In this document: positions 51,880 to 63,600 of the stretch, one piece after another
How positions within the stretch are numbered: position 1 is the first letter of the stretch
Layout: each line of letters starts with the position of its first letter
From: Chloroflexota bacterium
GTDB taxonomy: Bacteria > Chloroflexota > Anaerolineae > Anaerolineales > UBA11579
DNA length: 64,000 nucleotides
Assembly (NCBI GenBank): GCA_019456165.1
Contig: VRUJ01000001.1
Span: 1 to 64,000, forward strand
Direction: 5' to 3'
Notes under the pieces: model-generated
Databases searched by the model: none
What the model was told of the DNA's origin: nothing
What the model saw: only the letters and a program-made list of their open reading frames with translations
Position numbers and translations under genes: made by a program

Positions 51880-52704
51880 ATGGCATTAAAAGGAAACCTG
51901 CGCGATTTCACGATCACCCAATTGCTAAACCTGATTAATTTAGCACGCAAAACTGGCGCCCTGGTTATCGAAGGCCCCAGTGATTCGGCCACCATCACTT
52001 TCCGCGATGGCAAGCTTGCTTACGCACATTTAGGCGCGAGTAAAGATAATGGTCTGGGGCCCATCCTACATAAAACTAAAGTAATCTCAAAAGCACAGTT
52101 TGGCACCCTAAAAAAACGTGCGTCAGAGATGAGCGATAAAGAACTTGGTCTATTATTGATCAACTCCGGCTACGTGACACAAGAAGACATTATCACAAGC
52201 CTGCAAACCCATTTCATGGATATTCTAAACAAACTATTCGCCTGGGCAGAAGGCATCTTTCAGTTTAAAAATGGCGAAAGCGTACCAGATGATAAGATCC
52301 CAGTTCGCATGGATCTGGAAAATATCATCATGGAAGGGTCTCGCCACCTGCGCGAGCTGGAGCAGCTCAAAGACGAGCTTCCGAATCTGGATATGGCATT
52401 AAAGTTTACCGACCGGCCCGGAGTCAACCTGCGCAGCGTAAACATGAGCGTAGAAGAATGGCGGGTTGTTTCATACATTAACCCCAAAAATAGCATCACT
52501 CAAATATCCAAAGCAACAAGTTTGAGTGATATGGAAATCCGCAGGATCGTCTACAGCCTATTGCAAGCGGGATTAGTGGAACTAATTAGGCCGGAGGGCG
52601 GTCCAGAACCTCTGCCTGATTTGACATCTGCTATCCCGGGAGCCAATAAGGATGAACAAAAGACGTTAGTAAATCGTTTGATTGGAAGGATTCGTTCTTT
52701 ATAA
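51880..52704 (+). CDS. DUF4388 (PatA N-terminal-like) protein
   Basis: 274 residues. The N-terminal DUF4388 domain (about 1-135) has MALKGNLRDFTITQLLNLINLARKTGALVI, GKLAYAHLG and IFQFKNGE. A C-terminal winged-helix-like part (about 180-240, LSDMEIRRIVYSLLQAGLVE) follows. DUF4388 occurs with small GTPases and two-component proteins in Chloroflexota, cyanobacteria and Myxococcota and is thought to act in signalling. The next gene, 27 nt on, is a Ras-like GTPase, so the pair likely acts together. First gene of the plus-strand run to the window end. Confidence 0.87.
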   Translation: MALKGNLRDFTITQLLNLINLARKTGALVIEGPSDSATITFRDGKLAYAHLGASKDNGLGPILHKTKVISKAQFGTLKKRASEMSDKELGLLLINSGYVTQEDIITSLQTHFMDILNKLFAWAEGIFQFKNGESVPDDKIPVRMDLENIIMEGSRHLRELEQLKDELPNLDMALKFTDRPGVNLRSVNMSVEEWRVVSYINPKNSITQISKATSLSDMEIRRIVYSLLQAGLVELIRPEGGPEPLPDLTSAIPGANKDEQKTLVNRLIGRIRSL

Positions 52705-52731
52705 AAATAGAAGCAACGAGGATAGCGAGCT

Positions 52732-53265
52732 ATGCAAACAGTAAAAATGGTTGTAACTGGTCCATTCAACGCCGGAAAAACAGAATATATCCAAACTGTC
52801 AGCGAAATTGACGTCGTCTCCACGGAGAAGAAGATCAGTTCCGAGGCTGAAAAAATTAAAGATGCCACAACCGTGGCCATGGATTTTGGACGTATCACAG
52901 TTGACGATAGCTTGGTCCTCTATCTTTTCGGCACTCCCGGCCAAAAACGTTTCGACTTCATGTGGGAAATCCTTTCAGAAGGCATGCTGGGCTTCATCGT
53001 CATGGTTGACAGCACACGCCCAGAAACCTTTCGCGAAGCTCGCACAATCCTCGAAACCTTCCGGGCGTACGCTCCTACCCCATACATCGTCGCGGCCAAC
53101 AAACAAGACTTGTCAGACGCTTGGGAAGTCGAAGACATGCGTATCGCCCTGCGGCTAGATCCCACCATAAAATTACTGCCGTGTGTATCTGTAGACAGAG
53201 AATCTGTAAAGGAAACTCTGCTGGAATTATTAGAAACAATAATCACCCATTTAGATTCAGAATAA
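52732..53265 (+). CDS. Small Ras-like GTPase (MglA/Gtr1-like)
   Basis: 177 residues: P-loop GPFNAGKT (10-17), switch I region with TTVAMDFGRI, G3 as LYLFGTPGQKRF (DxxG altered to GTPG), and G4 NKQD with G5-like PCVSVD. The GTPG variation of G3 is common in this bacterial group of small GTPases. It probably switches a signalling or polarity process with the adjacent DUF4388 protein as regulator or effector. Cytoplasmic. Confidence 0.9.
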   Translation: MQTVKMVVTGPFNAGKTEYIQTVSEIDVVSTEKKISSEAEKIKDATTVAMDFGRITVDDSLVLYLFGTPGQKRFDFMWEILSEGMLGFIVMVDSTRPETFREARTILETFRAYAPTPYIVAANKQDLSDAWEVEDMRIALRLDPTIKLLPCVSVDRESVKETLLELLETIITHLDSE

Positions 53266-53296
53266 TTAGAGCCTCCCTCTTCAAAGAAAATTTTCC

Positions 53297-54094
53297 ATGT
53301 CATCTATTACGACAGACCAAGGAATCGTCCACTACGAAGTGCATGGCCGCGGTCGACCTGTAATCCTGCTGCATGGCTGGCTTGGGTCCTGGGGTCTTTG
53401 GCAAGAAACCATGGAGTTCCTCGCAAAAAACCACCGCACCTACGCGCTAGATTTTTGGGGTTTTGGTGAATCTGGCAAGAAACGAACCACCTACGCAATT
53501 TCGGATTTCGTCAGCCTGGTTGACCAGTTTATGGAGCAATTAGGCATAGTCAGAGCCCCGCTGGTTGGGCACAGCATGGGCGGCACCGTAAGTCTATCAG
53601 TAGCAATCCAATACCCGGATCGAGTGAGCAAGGTTGTCGTAATCGGCTCTCCAATTGTCGGAAGTTCGATGAGATTAATTCTCAAGCTTGCAGGATACCG
53701 GCCCATCGCATTTCTCGTATTCCGTATGCTTTGGGCTTTAGAAAAAGGCATTCGCATAAGCGCTCCGTTCATCACCAGCGATGAACGCTGGCCGGATATG
53801 ATTGAACACGACCTTTCCAAAACTACGCTGGAATCTTTTCTTAACAGCATAGCATCTTTGCGCAAAACCGATCTACGCTCCACAATTCACAAAATTACTG
53901 TACCCACATTGGGGATATATGGCGATAAAGATGTCCTCGTAGACCCCAACCAGTGGAAGATAATTGCCGAAAAAGTGCCAGACCCGCACATACAGAGATT
54001 TCATAGGGCAGGTCATTTCCCGATGCTAGACCAACCCAGAATTTTTATGAATACTCTTCAAGAATTCTTGGACATGCGTGTAGCAAGTCCATGA
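53297..54094 (+). CDS. Alpha/beta hydrolase
   Basis: 265 residues. Oxyanion motif LLHGWLGSWG (about 25-34), nucleophile elbow VGHSMGG (Ser 93), acid in YGDKDVLVDP (about 217) and His in HRAGHFPML (about 247) are all present, so it is catalytically complete. A lid of helices lies at about 130-190. It probably cleaves an ester or thioester. With the acyl-reductase-like enzyme two genes on, a lipid substrate is plausible (inferred). Gap from the GTPase gene is 31 nt. Confidence 0.9.
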   Translation: MSSITTDQGIVHYEVHGRGRPVILLHGWLGSWGLWQETMEFLAKNHRTYALDFWGFGESGKKRTTYAISDFVSLVDQFMEQLGIVRAPLVGHSMGGTVSLSVAIQYPDRVSKVVVIGSPIVGSSMRLILKLAGYRPIAFLVFRMLWALEKGIRISAPFITSDERWPDMIEHDLSKTTLESFLNSIASLRKTDLRSTIHKITVPTLGIYGDKDVLVDPNQWKIIAEKVPDPHIQRFHRAGHFPMLDQPRIFMNTLQEFLDMRVASP

Positions 54095-54336
54095 ACCTCA
54101 ACGCATTAGGGGATGACAATTATCCAACCAGAATTGGCCGAATCATACTCCAGCGCATTATGAAAATCTTTAGACCAACCAGAAGCAATGAAGAGTCTAC
54201 TACCACAAGTCAAGACCACTTCATTGACAACTATCCGGAAAATAACCTGGAATTAAAATTCTCTTTTAACCAAATGAGCGTTATACTCAGCGCAATGATT
54301 GCACCCAAGTGTAGTATAAATATATACAAGATTTAA
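54091..54336 (+). CDS. Hypothetical small protein (doubtful)
   Basis: An 81-codon ORF whose ATG overlaps the hydrolase stop (ATGA) and which fills the 250-bp gap up to the LbH gene. It has basic and polar composition (RIILQRIMKIFRPTRSNEES) and no motif. The ATGA overlap favours coupling, but coding character is weak. Confidence 0.25.
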   Translation: MNLNALGDDNYPTRIGRIILQRIMKIFRPTRSNEESTTTSQDHFIDNYPENNLELKFSFNQMSVILSAMIAPKCSINIYKI

Positions 54337-54343
54337 GACTGCT

Positions 54344-55627
54344 ATGCTAAAAATTATTCTACAAGACCCGAGATATTTATACCCCTTCAATGAGCGCGCC
54401 CGCGATCTGCGGATTCAGAATACACCGCTCTGGTTATTACAACGCGATCTATTAGCGCCGTACGTTACCAGTGAGCGTGAAATACCACACCGGGTTGAAG
54501 AAACTGAACTCTCAATAATTCAAGAAGCCTGCATTGTGTACCGCGATAACCTTTACTTTAATCAAGCTTATATTGATAGTTTCATTCGTCAAGCCAAGAC
54601 AAAGAATCGCCCCAGCCGGGCAGCCTTCTCTCCAACTGACCCTGCTTTCCGGGAACACGCCCTACCTTTGGCTAACTCCTATACTCCGGGAGGAGGGCTT
54701 TATTTTGCAGACCTGTGGTACTACCCTAATGGTTTCGAAGAAAACTCCGACCCCCTGATAATCGATCTGAAAGCTCACGAGGTGGGATATTATCACGTCC
54801 CCACATATATGGCTGCTGAGCAAGGAGACCTGGTCTTCCAGGTGCCCCAGCGTGCAATGCTAGCAATCGACACATGGGTACACATTTTCATCGCAGATAT
54901 GGTTTTCGGTCTCTTTTCCCAGGCTACAGCTGTTGAAGAAAAACTTGAAGATCCTTTCTTCAAAATGCGGGTGCTTGCTAAAGCCCTCTTCGAAGGGAAA
55001 CAAGTGCTTTCCTGCTCAGAGTTGGTCAAAATTGGCCGTAACTGCACAATAGCACCAAGTGCCATCATTAGCGGGCCTGCCATCATTGGCGACAACGTCA
55101 CCATCGAGGCTGGAGTGGTAATTGATAATTGCATAATAGGGAACAACGTAAATATCTCACAGGGGTGTGAGTTGATGCTCTCAGTCATCAACGATGGTGT
55201 GTTTTTGCCCTTCCGCGCAGCTCTATTCATGACCACACTAATGGACAATGCTATGGTCGCCCAAAACACTTGCTTGCAGATGTGTGTTATCGGCCGTAAT
55301 ACTTTCGTTGGGGCTGGATCGACCTTCACAGACTACAACTTACTTCCCTTACCCATCCGAGCACTTGATGGAGATGGCAATCTTTCTGAGACAAACCGCC
55401 CCGTATTGGGTGGATGTGTTGGACATAACTGCCGTCTTGGCTCCGGAATCGTCGTCTCACCGGCGCGCACTATTGAATCGGATGTCGTAATCGTCTCCTC
55501 CGAAACTCGCAGAGTTATTACGCATGATGTTCGCTACGAAGACAGCGACCACCATAACCTGCGCGGCTCCGAACTGCATCAACGCCTATACCCGAGACCT
55601 GGCGAAGCTGGAAGCGAAACCTGGTGA
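54344..55627 (+). CDS. Left-handed beta-helix (LbH) protein, acyl/nucleotidyltransferase-like
   Basis: 427 residues. The N-terminal ~220 residues are of unknown fold (WLLQRDLLAPYVTSEREIPHRVEET, DPLIIDLKAHEVGYYHVPTYM). Hexapeptide repeats follow from about 228 to 315 (IGRNCTIAPSAIISGPAIIG, DNVTIEAGVVIDNCIIGNNV) and again at about 360-400, forming a left-handed beta-helix as in GlmU-type C-terminal domains. The nucleotidyltransferase G-G-x-G-T-R motif is absent. Transfer of an acyl group or a scaffold role is inferred. The acyl-reductase-like gene follows after 3 nt. Confidence 0.75.
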   Translation: MLKIILQDPRYLYPFNERARDLRIQNTPLWLLQRDLLAPYVTSEREIPHRVEETELSIIQEACIVYRDNLYFNQAYIDSFIRQAKTKNRPSRAAFSPTDPAFREHALPLANSYTPGGGLYFADLWYYPNGFEENSDPLIIDLKAHEVGYYHVPTYMAAEQGDLVFQVPQRAMLAIDTWVHIFIADMVFGLFSQATAVEEKLEDPFFKMRVLAKALFEGKQVLSCSELVKIGRNCTIAPSAIISGPAIIGDNVTIEAGVVIDNCIIGNNVNISQGCELMLSVINDGVFLPFRAALFMTTLMDNAMVAQNTCLQMCVIGRNTFVGAGSTFTDYNLLPLPIRALDGDGNLSETNRPVLGGCVGHNCRLGSGIVVSPARTIESDVVIVSSETRRVITHDVRYEDSDHHNLRGSELHQRLYPRPGEAGSETW

Positions 55628-55630
55628 AAA

Positions 55631-56722
55631 GTGGACACATTTGCTTTTATCATTCACCCAATAAACCCAAAAAAGGATGTCAGCCGAAAATATCCCTTGC
55701 TTGGGAAGATATTCAACGAACCGCAAATTAATTATCTGTCTGCATTTTTCCCACCTGTTTATCTATCTGAAATCGATGGTATCAAATCGGCAGCAACCGG
55801 AAAAGAGATTAAAGGCTGGCTCATCGCCTGCCCCCTTACACCAAAACGGATGATGGAATCTCCTGAGAAATTGGCTTACCGGAAAATTATTCAAACCGGT
55901 CGCATGGCTGAAAAGCTTGGCGCCAATATCTTGGGTTTGGGCGCTTTTACTTCAGTAGTTGGAGATGGCGGCAAAACCGTTGCACGTAATCTGGACATCC
56001 CCGTGACCAATGGAGACGCTTATACAATCGCTGTCGCCGTACAAGCAATTGAAAAAGCTGCCCAGATAATGGAAATACCGATCAGTGCCGCTTCGGGAGC
56101 GGTAGTTGGCGCCAGCGGAACGATTGGTCGTGTGTGCGCTGAGCTATTATCAAAGAAGGTAGCTGAGTTATTTTTAATCGGAAAAAATTTGAGTAAACTT
56201 GACGAACTACGCGAACATTTGGAATCAAACGGTTCTATCGCGCAACTGCATACCAGCACGTCTATGGATACATTGCGAAAATCACAATTAATCCTCACAG
56301 TCACTAGCGCGATCCATGCAGTTATACAGCCGGAACACTTAGCCTCCGGCAGCGTAGTTTGTGACATTGCGCGTCCACGAGACGTATCTGCACATGTTGC
56401 GGCCACTAGAGAGGATGTATTGGTAATCGATGGAGGCATGGTGGAAGTACCAGGTCAGGCAGATTTTCATTTCGATTTCGGCTTTCCCCCTGGTAAAGCT
56501 TACGCCTGCATGGCAGAAACCATAACTCTCGCCCTCGAAGGCCGTTTTGAGGATTATACTTTAGGAAAGAATATAAACATTGCGCAAGTTGAAGAAATTG
56601 ATTTACTTGCCCGTAAACACGGGTTTATGTTGAGTGGATTTCGTTCTTTTGAAAAAGAAGTGCCATTAGAGCACATTCAAAAAGTACAACATCGCGCCCA
56701 TTCTGCTATCGTTCATGGATAG
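55631..56722 (+). CDS. Acyl-ACP reductase (AAR)-like enzyme
   Basis: 363 residues from GTG 55631, 3 nt after the previous stop. The nucleotide-binding motif is GAVVGASGTIGRVCAELL (about 155). The N-terminal part has ILGLGAFTSVVGDGG, aligned with the cyanobacterial AAR line ALGGFSSIV. The catalytic-Cys region AYACMAETITLALEG (Cys about 293) matches AAR's FACFAEAILLEFEG. AAR reduces fatty acyl-ACP or acyl-CoA to aldehyde with NADPH. No aldehyde deformylating oxygenase lies nearby, so the product use differs from cyanobacterial alkane synthesis. Substrate inferred. Confidence 0.82.
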   Translation: MDTFAFIIHPINPKKDVSRKYPLLGKIFNEPQINYLSAFFPPVYLSEIDGIKSAATGKEIKGWLIACPLTPKRMMESPEKLAYRKIIQTGRMAEKLGANILGLGAFTSVVGDGGKTVARNLDIPVTNGDAYTIAVAVQAIEKAAQIMEIPISAASGAVVGASGTIGRVCAELLSKKVAELFLIGKNLSKLDELREHLESNGSIAQLHTSTSMDTLRKSQLILTVTSAIHAVIQPEHLASGSVVCDIARPRDVSAHVAATREDVLVIDGGMVEVPGQADFHFDFGFPPGKAYACMAETITLALEGRFEDYTLGKNINIAQVEEIDLLARKHGFMLSGFRSFEKEVPLEHIQKVQHRAHSAIVHG

Positions 56723-56741
56723 GAATCTTTGAGAGGTTCAT

Positions 56742-57644
56742 ATGAGCAAATCTAGAATATTGATCGTAGAAGATGATTTCGACATCTCCAATATGCTGAA
56801 GATCTACTTCGGAAGTCAGGATTTCGAAGTGGAGGTGGCTTCCCGCGGCTCTGAGGCTTTGGAGAAAACCCGCTCAGGATTACCTCATTTGATCGTTTTA
56901 GACATCATGCTGCCAGATATAGATGGCTACGAAGTCTGCCGCCAGTTACGCACCAATACGCGAACTAGCCACATACCGGTGATCTTCCTCACCCAAAAAG
57001 ATGAACGCAGCGACAAACTTCAGGGCCTTGAACTTGGTGCAGATGATTACATAACCAAGCCATTCGACATTGAGGAATTAAAACTCAGGGTGCAAAATGC
57101 TATCTCGCGGGCAGAGCGTGAGAGCCTCACCGACCCGCGCTCAGGGCTGCCATCCGGACGGTTGATTGAGGAGCAATTACGTAACATTATTCGGCGAGAT
57201 GATTGGAGCTATATGGATTTGCGGATTAATCATTTCGAAGCCTTTAAAGAAGTGAACGGTTTTGTAGCGGGAGATGACGTACTTAGATTTACAGCAATGC
57301 TGCTTAGCGAAGTGCTAGATCAAAAGGGCAGTCCAGAAGATTTCATCGGACATCCTGGGGGAGATAATTTTGTCGTCATTTCTTCCGAAAAACACGCCGA
57401 GGAGATACAAAAAGATCTCAAAGACCGTTTTGCTGAAGAGGTACTTTCCCATTACAGTTTTATTGACCGTGAGCAAGGTTTTATTGAGACCAGAGATGAA
57501 GAAGGAAATACCCAACAAAACCCCCTGATGAAGCTTTCAGTTGGCGAAGTATCCCCTTCGCAGTATGAATTTTCAGATATCCGTGAAATCACAGAACTTG
57601 CTTCCGAGGCTCGTCGCAAAGACGCGCTAAGCACTAATTATTAG
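56742..57644 (+). CDS. Response regulator with degenerate GGDEF output domain
   Basis: 300 residues. The REC domain (about 5-120) has EDD at 10-12, phospho-acceptor Asp 54 (LIVLDIMLPDIDG) and the Lys of ITKPF. A GGDEF-like domain follows (about 135-295): DPRSGLPSGRLIEEQL matches the usual LTGLPNR start, and the signature is GGDNF (about 206), not GGDEF. Loss of the Glu suggests reduced or no diguanylate cyclase activity and perhaps a GTP- or partner-binding role. GAGAGGTTCAT precedes the ATG. The giant kinase follows after 17 nt and is the likely partner. Confidence 0.87.
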   Translation: MSKSRILIVEDDFDISNMLKIYFGSQDFEVEVASRGSEALEKTRSGLPHLIVLDIMLPDIDGYEVCRQLRTNTRTSHIPVIFLTQKDERSDKLQGLELGADDYITKPFDIEELKLRVQNAISRAERESLTDPRSGLPSGRLIEEQLRNIIRRDDWSYMDLRINHFEAFKEVNGFVAGDDVLRFTAMLLSEVLDQKGSPEDFIGHPGGDNFVVISSEKHAEEIQKDLKDRFAEEVLSHYSFIDREQGFIETRDEEGNTQQNPLMKLSVGEVSPSQYEFSDIREITELASEARRKDALSTNY

Positions 57645-57661
57645 AAGTTTACTCGCATACT

Positions 57662-60600
57662 ATGCCAGAGTTGAGTCCGATAACGCTAGGAATAACACTC
57701 ATTGCTACAGGAATAGGGTTTTATCTATTAACCCCATTACTCTTACGCGCCATCAGTCGGAAGCGTCCAAAAATTCAGAAACCCTCCCCTCCCCCAAAAA
57801 TTCACCTCAATCTTTCTCCGAGTGGAGATGCTACCTTGTTGATCCAACCTGGGGGATTGGTAAAATTTGCGAACCAGGCCGCTCGTGATTGGTTTAGCAT
57901 CCAAGATGATGAACCTCCCAACCTCGAACATTTAGCTCGCTATACTAACCCCAGCGAGACATTCCTTAGCTTGTGTGCCACACCTGGCCAGGCACGCTTT
58001 ACTTTACAAAAAACTTTGGTAGAAGGGGCCTCCTATGCAGTGCCCCATGAAAATGAGCAAGCCGTCCTAGTTACACTCCGGCGGCCGCAATTAAGCAGTC
58101 TCACTCCTGGTCAAGATCAACCCAGCACGCAAGCTTTCAGTCTTTTCAAAGAACTCAGCTTGGAAATGACCTCCAGCCTTGACCTTGAAACTACGATAAA
58201 AACCATCCTCGAAAGTATTGAGCAATTAGTCCCTGCCGATTTGTCAGAAATAACTCTTTGGGACGAACAACATGAGCATTTGGTTCCTTATCGTTTCAGC
58301 GGGGCAGAAGGACTTCAACGCAAATTATCAATATCTGATCCCAGGCTCATCACAGAAGAAAGTTACTCCAGCTATCTTGCTTCGATGAAGTCGCCTTTGC
58401 TCATAGACGATATTGATGCGTTCGAGGAAACCGGAACAGGTTTCGAGAAGGAAACCTTCCCCTTCCGTTCTTTCCTGGGAATACCTTTGCTGAGTCACGG
58501 AGAAACCGTAGGTACCATTGAACTAGCGTCCCAGAATCTAGATACCTTTTCAAGTAACGATTTGGAAATCCTGCAAGTTCTTTCTGATCAAGCCGCTATA
58601 GCTCTACAAAATGCCCACACCTACTACCAGGAGCAACAGCGCGCCGTAGAACTGGCTGGCCTCGCAGAGTTAGCCCAAATCAGCGGGTCTATTAAAGATC
58701 CCAAAGACCTGATTGAACGCCTAATCGAAAGCCTTGCGCCGATTTTGAAAGTCGAAATCTTGGGCATATTGCTTTACAATGAATCCCGCAAATACCTCGA
58801 GGGTCAAATTCCTTTTAAGGGGATGCCGCCACAATTCATGGATCTATACCGCGCCCACATCAAACCCGACAGCCCCGCGGAACGTATCTGGTTAAGCGAG
58901 GAACCCATCCAAACCGAAAAAGTTTCAACTGACCCTGGTCTGACGGCATTTGGCTTGAATCATCTCGCCCAAACGGCTGGTATCCGCAGCACGGTACTAG
59001 TTCCGCTGATTTCTAGCGGGCGAGCCCTTGGATATCTCCAAGCAGCTAATAAAACTTCTGGGTTGGCATTTGATTCCGATGATGTGCAGATGCTAACTGT
59101 GCTAGCCGGGCAGGCAGCCCCAATTCTTGAGAATGCAAGCCTCATCCAAGAGGCACGCCAACGCACTCAACGCTCAGAAGCCCTGCGACGGATAGCCAGC
59201 CTGGCTGGTTCTGCTGCAACTTTACCCGAAATCTTGAAATTTTCCCTCCAAGAACTATCTAGTTTAATAAAAACAGACACAGCTCTCATTTATCTATTAA
59301 ACGAAAATGTAGGAGTAATGCGGCCTCACGAAGCGTCAATAACTGGCATGCCTCTCCCAGTAAATGAAACATTAAAACGTATATCTACAAACGATCCAGG
59401 ATTTAAAGAGACAGCCACGTTCCAGCAGTCAACAATTTCCTTCGGAGATGTAAAAACGAGCGAGGAGTTTCCACCGATTTACCAACCGCTGATCGACAGC
59501 TTGGAAAACGTAAAATCAATAGCAATGATACCTCTCATCATCCGAGATCAAGGCCTCGGGGAAATCATTGTCAGCAGCCAAGTCGCAAATTTCTTCCAAC
59601 CCGGTGACTTACAGTCGATTGCTACTGTCGCCAGCCAATTAGCCAGCGCAACCGAACGCTCCACACTCTCGACTCAAACAGATGAGAGTTTGCAACGCCG
59701 AGTCCAACATCTCACTGCGTTAACACGTATTAGCCGGGAACTTAACACCACGTTGGAATTAGAGCACCTTTTGAAACGTGTTTATGACGAGATTCTAAAC
59801 AACACAAAAGCTGATGGAGGCTCAATTTTACTCTTTGACCTGGATGACCCCGAATCCAATTTCACCAAGATTCTTCTGCAAATCGGAGACCACCCCGGTC
59901 CAGGTTTAAGCGCTTTGGAAGAGGCGGTTATTGAGGGAGGCCAACCTCTGATCGTGGAAGATTTCTCCCAAAGTAAGTATGCTTCCAGCCACGAAGGGAT
60001 TCGTTCTGCGCTGACCGCACCCATCGCCTACCAGGAAAACATTGCCGGGTTGATTAACCTGCAAGCAAAAAGCTCACACAAATTCGATGATGTTACCCTA
60101 GAAATCACTCAAGCGCTGGCTGTACAAGCTGCCATAGCAATAGGCAACGCCCAAAGGTATCAGGAACAGGTCCAGCGCGGTGAAATGCTCTCCCGCAGAG
60201 TAGATGCTCTGGATAAATTATTTGAAACTATCCAGACGCTGCATATAGATCAACCTTTGGAAGATTCTTTAGAATCTATTGCTTACGGAATCCAAGAATC
60301 CACACCGTTCGAAGTGGTTTTGGCTTTCGTCTACGACCCAGAAATAAAAGCACTCCATGGCACCAGCGGGGCAGGCTTACCATTAGAAACCCTGAATGAA
60401 ATCCGGGATGCTACATACTTCTGGGAATCCATTGAAAAGCTGCTTGTTCCTAAATTCCGGCTGAGTAATTCTTATTTCATCCCCAGCGATGATCTTCCCG
60501 AAGATAGCCCCACATTGAATCCTGATTACAGTTTGCTTTCCTATACCATTCCGGATGCTGAAGAAAACATTTGGGAACCTGGCGATATGCTACTGGTGCC

Positions 60601-63600
60601 CTTATACGACCCATCCAACCGCCCACTAGGCCTAATTAGCGTTGATGCTCCGCGCAATGGTTTGCATCCCGACAACGTAGCGATTGAAACCCTTGAGATC
60701 TTTACTACCGAAGCAACACTCGTAATTGAAAGTTTCCAAAAAATGCGCGAACTTAGAGATCAGGTTCGAACAATCCAAACCAAAGTATCCCGCGCAGAAA
60801 AAGCAAGCGACTCCTCTCAAACCCATTTATCAGTCCTGCTGCATAAAGACCTGGAGCAAACCATCGCCATTCGGCGCCTGAACGATCGTTCCCGCCGTAT
60901 TAGAGTCGGATTGGATATAGCAGAAATCGCAAACCGCCAGCCAGATCGCTCAGCCGTATTGATGGCTCTTGGACACCAGATGCTAACCCAAATGGATCTA
61001 GATATTGCCCTGGTTGCAGAACAATCCTCTGGCGGCCCAAACTTGATCCACAGTTTAGGATCAACACCAGCAGGAGTTAACCCCGAAGCGCTTATGGGGC
61101 AAAGAAACCCACTCCATCAAACTTTTCGAACCGGTGAGACAATCCTGATCCCTAATGTAGAAAACGACCCTGAATGGCAGAATACACCCTTACTAAACAG
61201 CTTGAATGCAAGAGGTTTCATCTCCCTACCAATTTCTTCAAACGGGAAAGTTGAAGCCGCGGTTCTTGCAATCAGCCACTCGCCTATCTCTACATTTACA
61301 CCAGAAGATGAACAGATATACGACTTGATTGCCAACCAAGTCGCAATCGCCCTACAAAACCTAAATTTACTGACCGAAACACGACGCCGCTTGAGAGAGG
61401 TTGATCTTCTTCTCGACTTCAGCCGGCAAATTGGAAGTTTAGACCCCAATCAAATACTACAAACCCTTGCTCAAAGCGCGCTTCGTGTGATGGCTAACGC
61501 CCATGCTGGTATCGTTGTTATGTGGAATCCGGAGCAACGACTCCTGGTGACTCAAGCCGCCGTAGGTTACACCAATAATGATTTAATCAAGCAAATTACA
61601 TATAAAGCAGGAGAAGCTCTCCCAGGCCAAGTCTACCGCGACGGTGAAGCTCTCAGCGTTGATGAGGTCGATTTCGCCGAACAATACGATCTAACCTCCG
61701 AAAACCTGCTTGCTTACCGTGAAGCAACTGGAGGGCGCTTACCGGTCTCCAGTTTGTTAATACCAATCAAAACGGGAGAGACTACCTTAGGTGTGGTTGC
61801 TCTAGACAATTTCAACTTGCCAGCAGCATTCACTGAGGAAGATGAAGCTCTCGTCACCTCTCTCGCACAGCAGACTGCACTTACGCTAGATAACGCGCGT
61901 TTGTTCCAAGGTTCGGAGAAGCGCGCCCAGGAGCTAGACCGGCGCAGCCGCCGTTTAGCTCAGCTCAACCGCATTTCCAATGAATTGAGCGCATCCCTAG
62001 ACACTGACCATCTCCTAGAATTCACTACCAAAGAATTGTTCCAGGCAATAAATTGCTCAGCTGTATCCGCGATATTATTCAACGAAAATGGTATTCCCTC
62101 TTTACATAAGGAAGCGCCGGATGTTACTTCTACTCTGCCCCTCGAACTCCCGGATGCTCCGCTCTTCGATCATATTCGGAAAACTTTAGACGCTTATGTA
62201 AGCGAGGATATTACCAGAGATCAATCTCTCCAACCTCTTGTAGATTTTTTGGAAAAGCGCAATACAAAATCACTCCTCGCCTTACCCCTCGAAACCAGCA
62301 CAGATTTACACGGCCTGCTTCTGATCCATGCAAAAGAACAAAACAGCTTTACTGCTGATGAGGTTGAACTGGCGCTTACGATAAGTAACCAGGCTGCTGT
62401 CGGTATTGAAAATGCTTATTTGTTCGAGGAATCTCGCCGCTCTGCTGAGGAACTAGAACAGCGGGTCGCTGAACGTACTCAAGAGCTTGCCCAGGAACAC
62501 CAGGCCACACGCACATTGCTGCGCATTAGTACAGAACTATCCTCAAGCCTGGATTTGGATCAAGTATTAAACCGCTCGCTTGAGCTGCTAAACAAAACCA
62601 CCAACGCGCACCAAAGCAGCATTATCCTCATCCAACCTGGGGAAGAAAACCTGGTTTACAGAGCCGGGCAAGGACACACCGAGACTCCTCCAGCGGGGGG
62701 ACGACCATCATCATTCAAACCTGGCGAGGGTGTGGCAGGTTGGGTGATTGAAAATCGCGAATCTTTGGTGATCGCAAATTTATTAGAAGATGATCGCTGG
62801 GTAAAGGACCACGGCGAAACGATCACATATCGCAGCGTAATAGCCGCTCCGTTAACAGTTGGCGCGGATGCTCTCGGTGCAGTAATGCTTTTCCACAACG
62901 ACGAAAATCACTTTTCAGAAAGACAACTGAACCTTGTGCAAGCTGCTGCCAACCAATTTGCAGTGGCAATTAACAACGGTGAACTCTACAGGTTGATCCG
63001 TGACCAGGCAGAATCCTTGGGGAGCATGCTGCGCGCACAACAGGTTGAAGCAAGCCGTTCCACCGCAATGCTTGAAGGCGTTGCGGACGGGGTGCTGGTC
63101 ACCGATAGCATAGGCACGATTACGCTATTCAATAATTCAAGCGAAACCATCCTCGGTTTGGAGAGGGATCGCGTCTTAGGGAAGTCGCTGGAAGAATTTA
63201 TCGGTCTTTTCGGCGGCACAGCTCAAGCATGGATGGACACCATACGAGCCTGGTCGGAGGATCCCAAACAACAGGAATCGAAAGAAGTATATTCTGAACA
63301 TATACTCCTAGAAGACGGCCGCGTAGTCTCGGTGCGCGTAGCTCCGGTGAGTTCACGTGATGAATTCTTGGGGACCGTCTCGGTCTTCCGAGATATCACC
63401 CACCATGTAGAAGTTGACCGCCTAAAATCTGAGTTTGTGGCTACAGTTAGCCATGAACTGCGCACACCCATGACACCAATTAAAGGCTACGTTGAATTTT
63501 TGTTAATGGGCGGCGCCGGAGAATTAAACGAACAGCAATCCAAATTTTTGGGAATCATCCAAGGTAACATTGATAGGTTAGGCATTTTAGTAAACGATCT

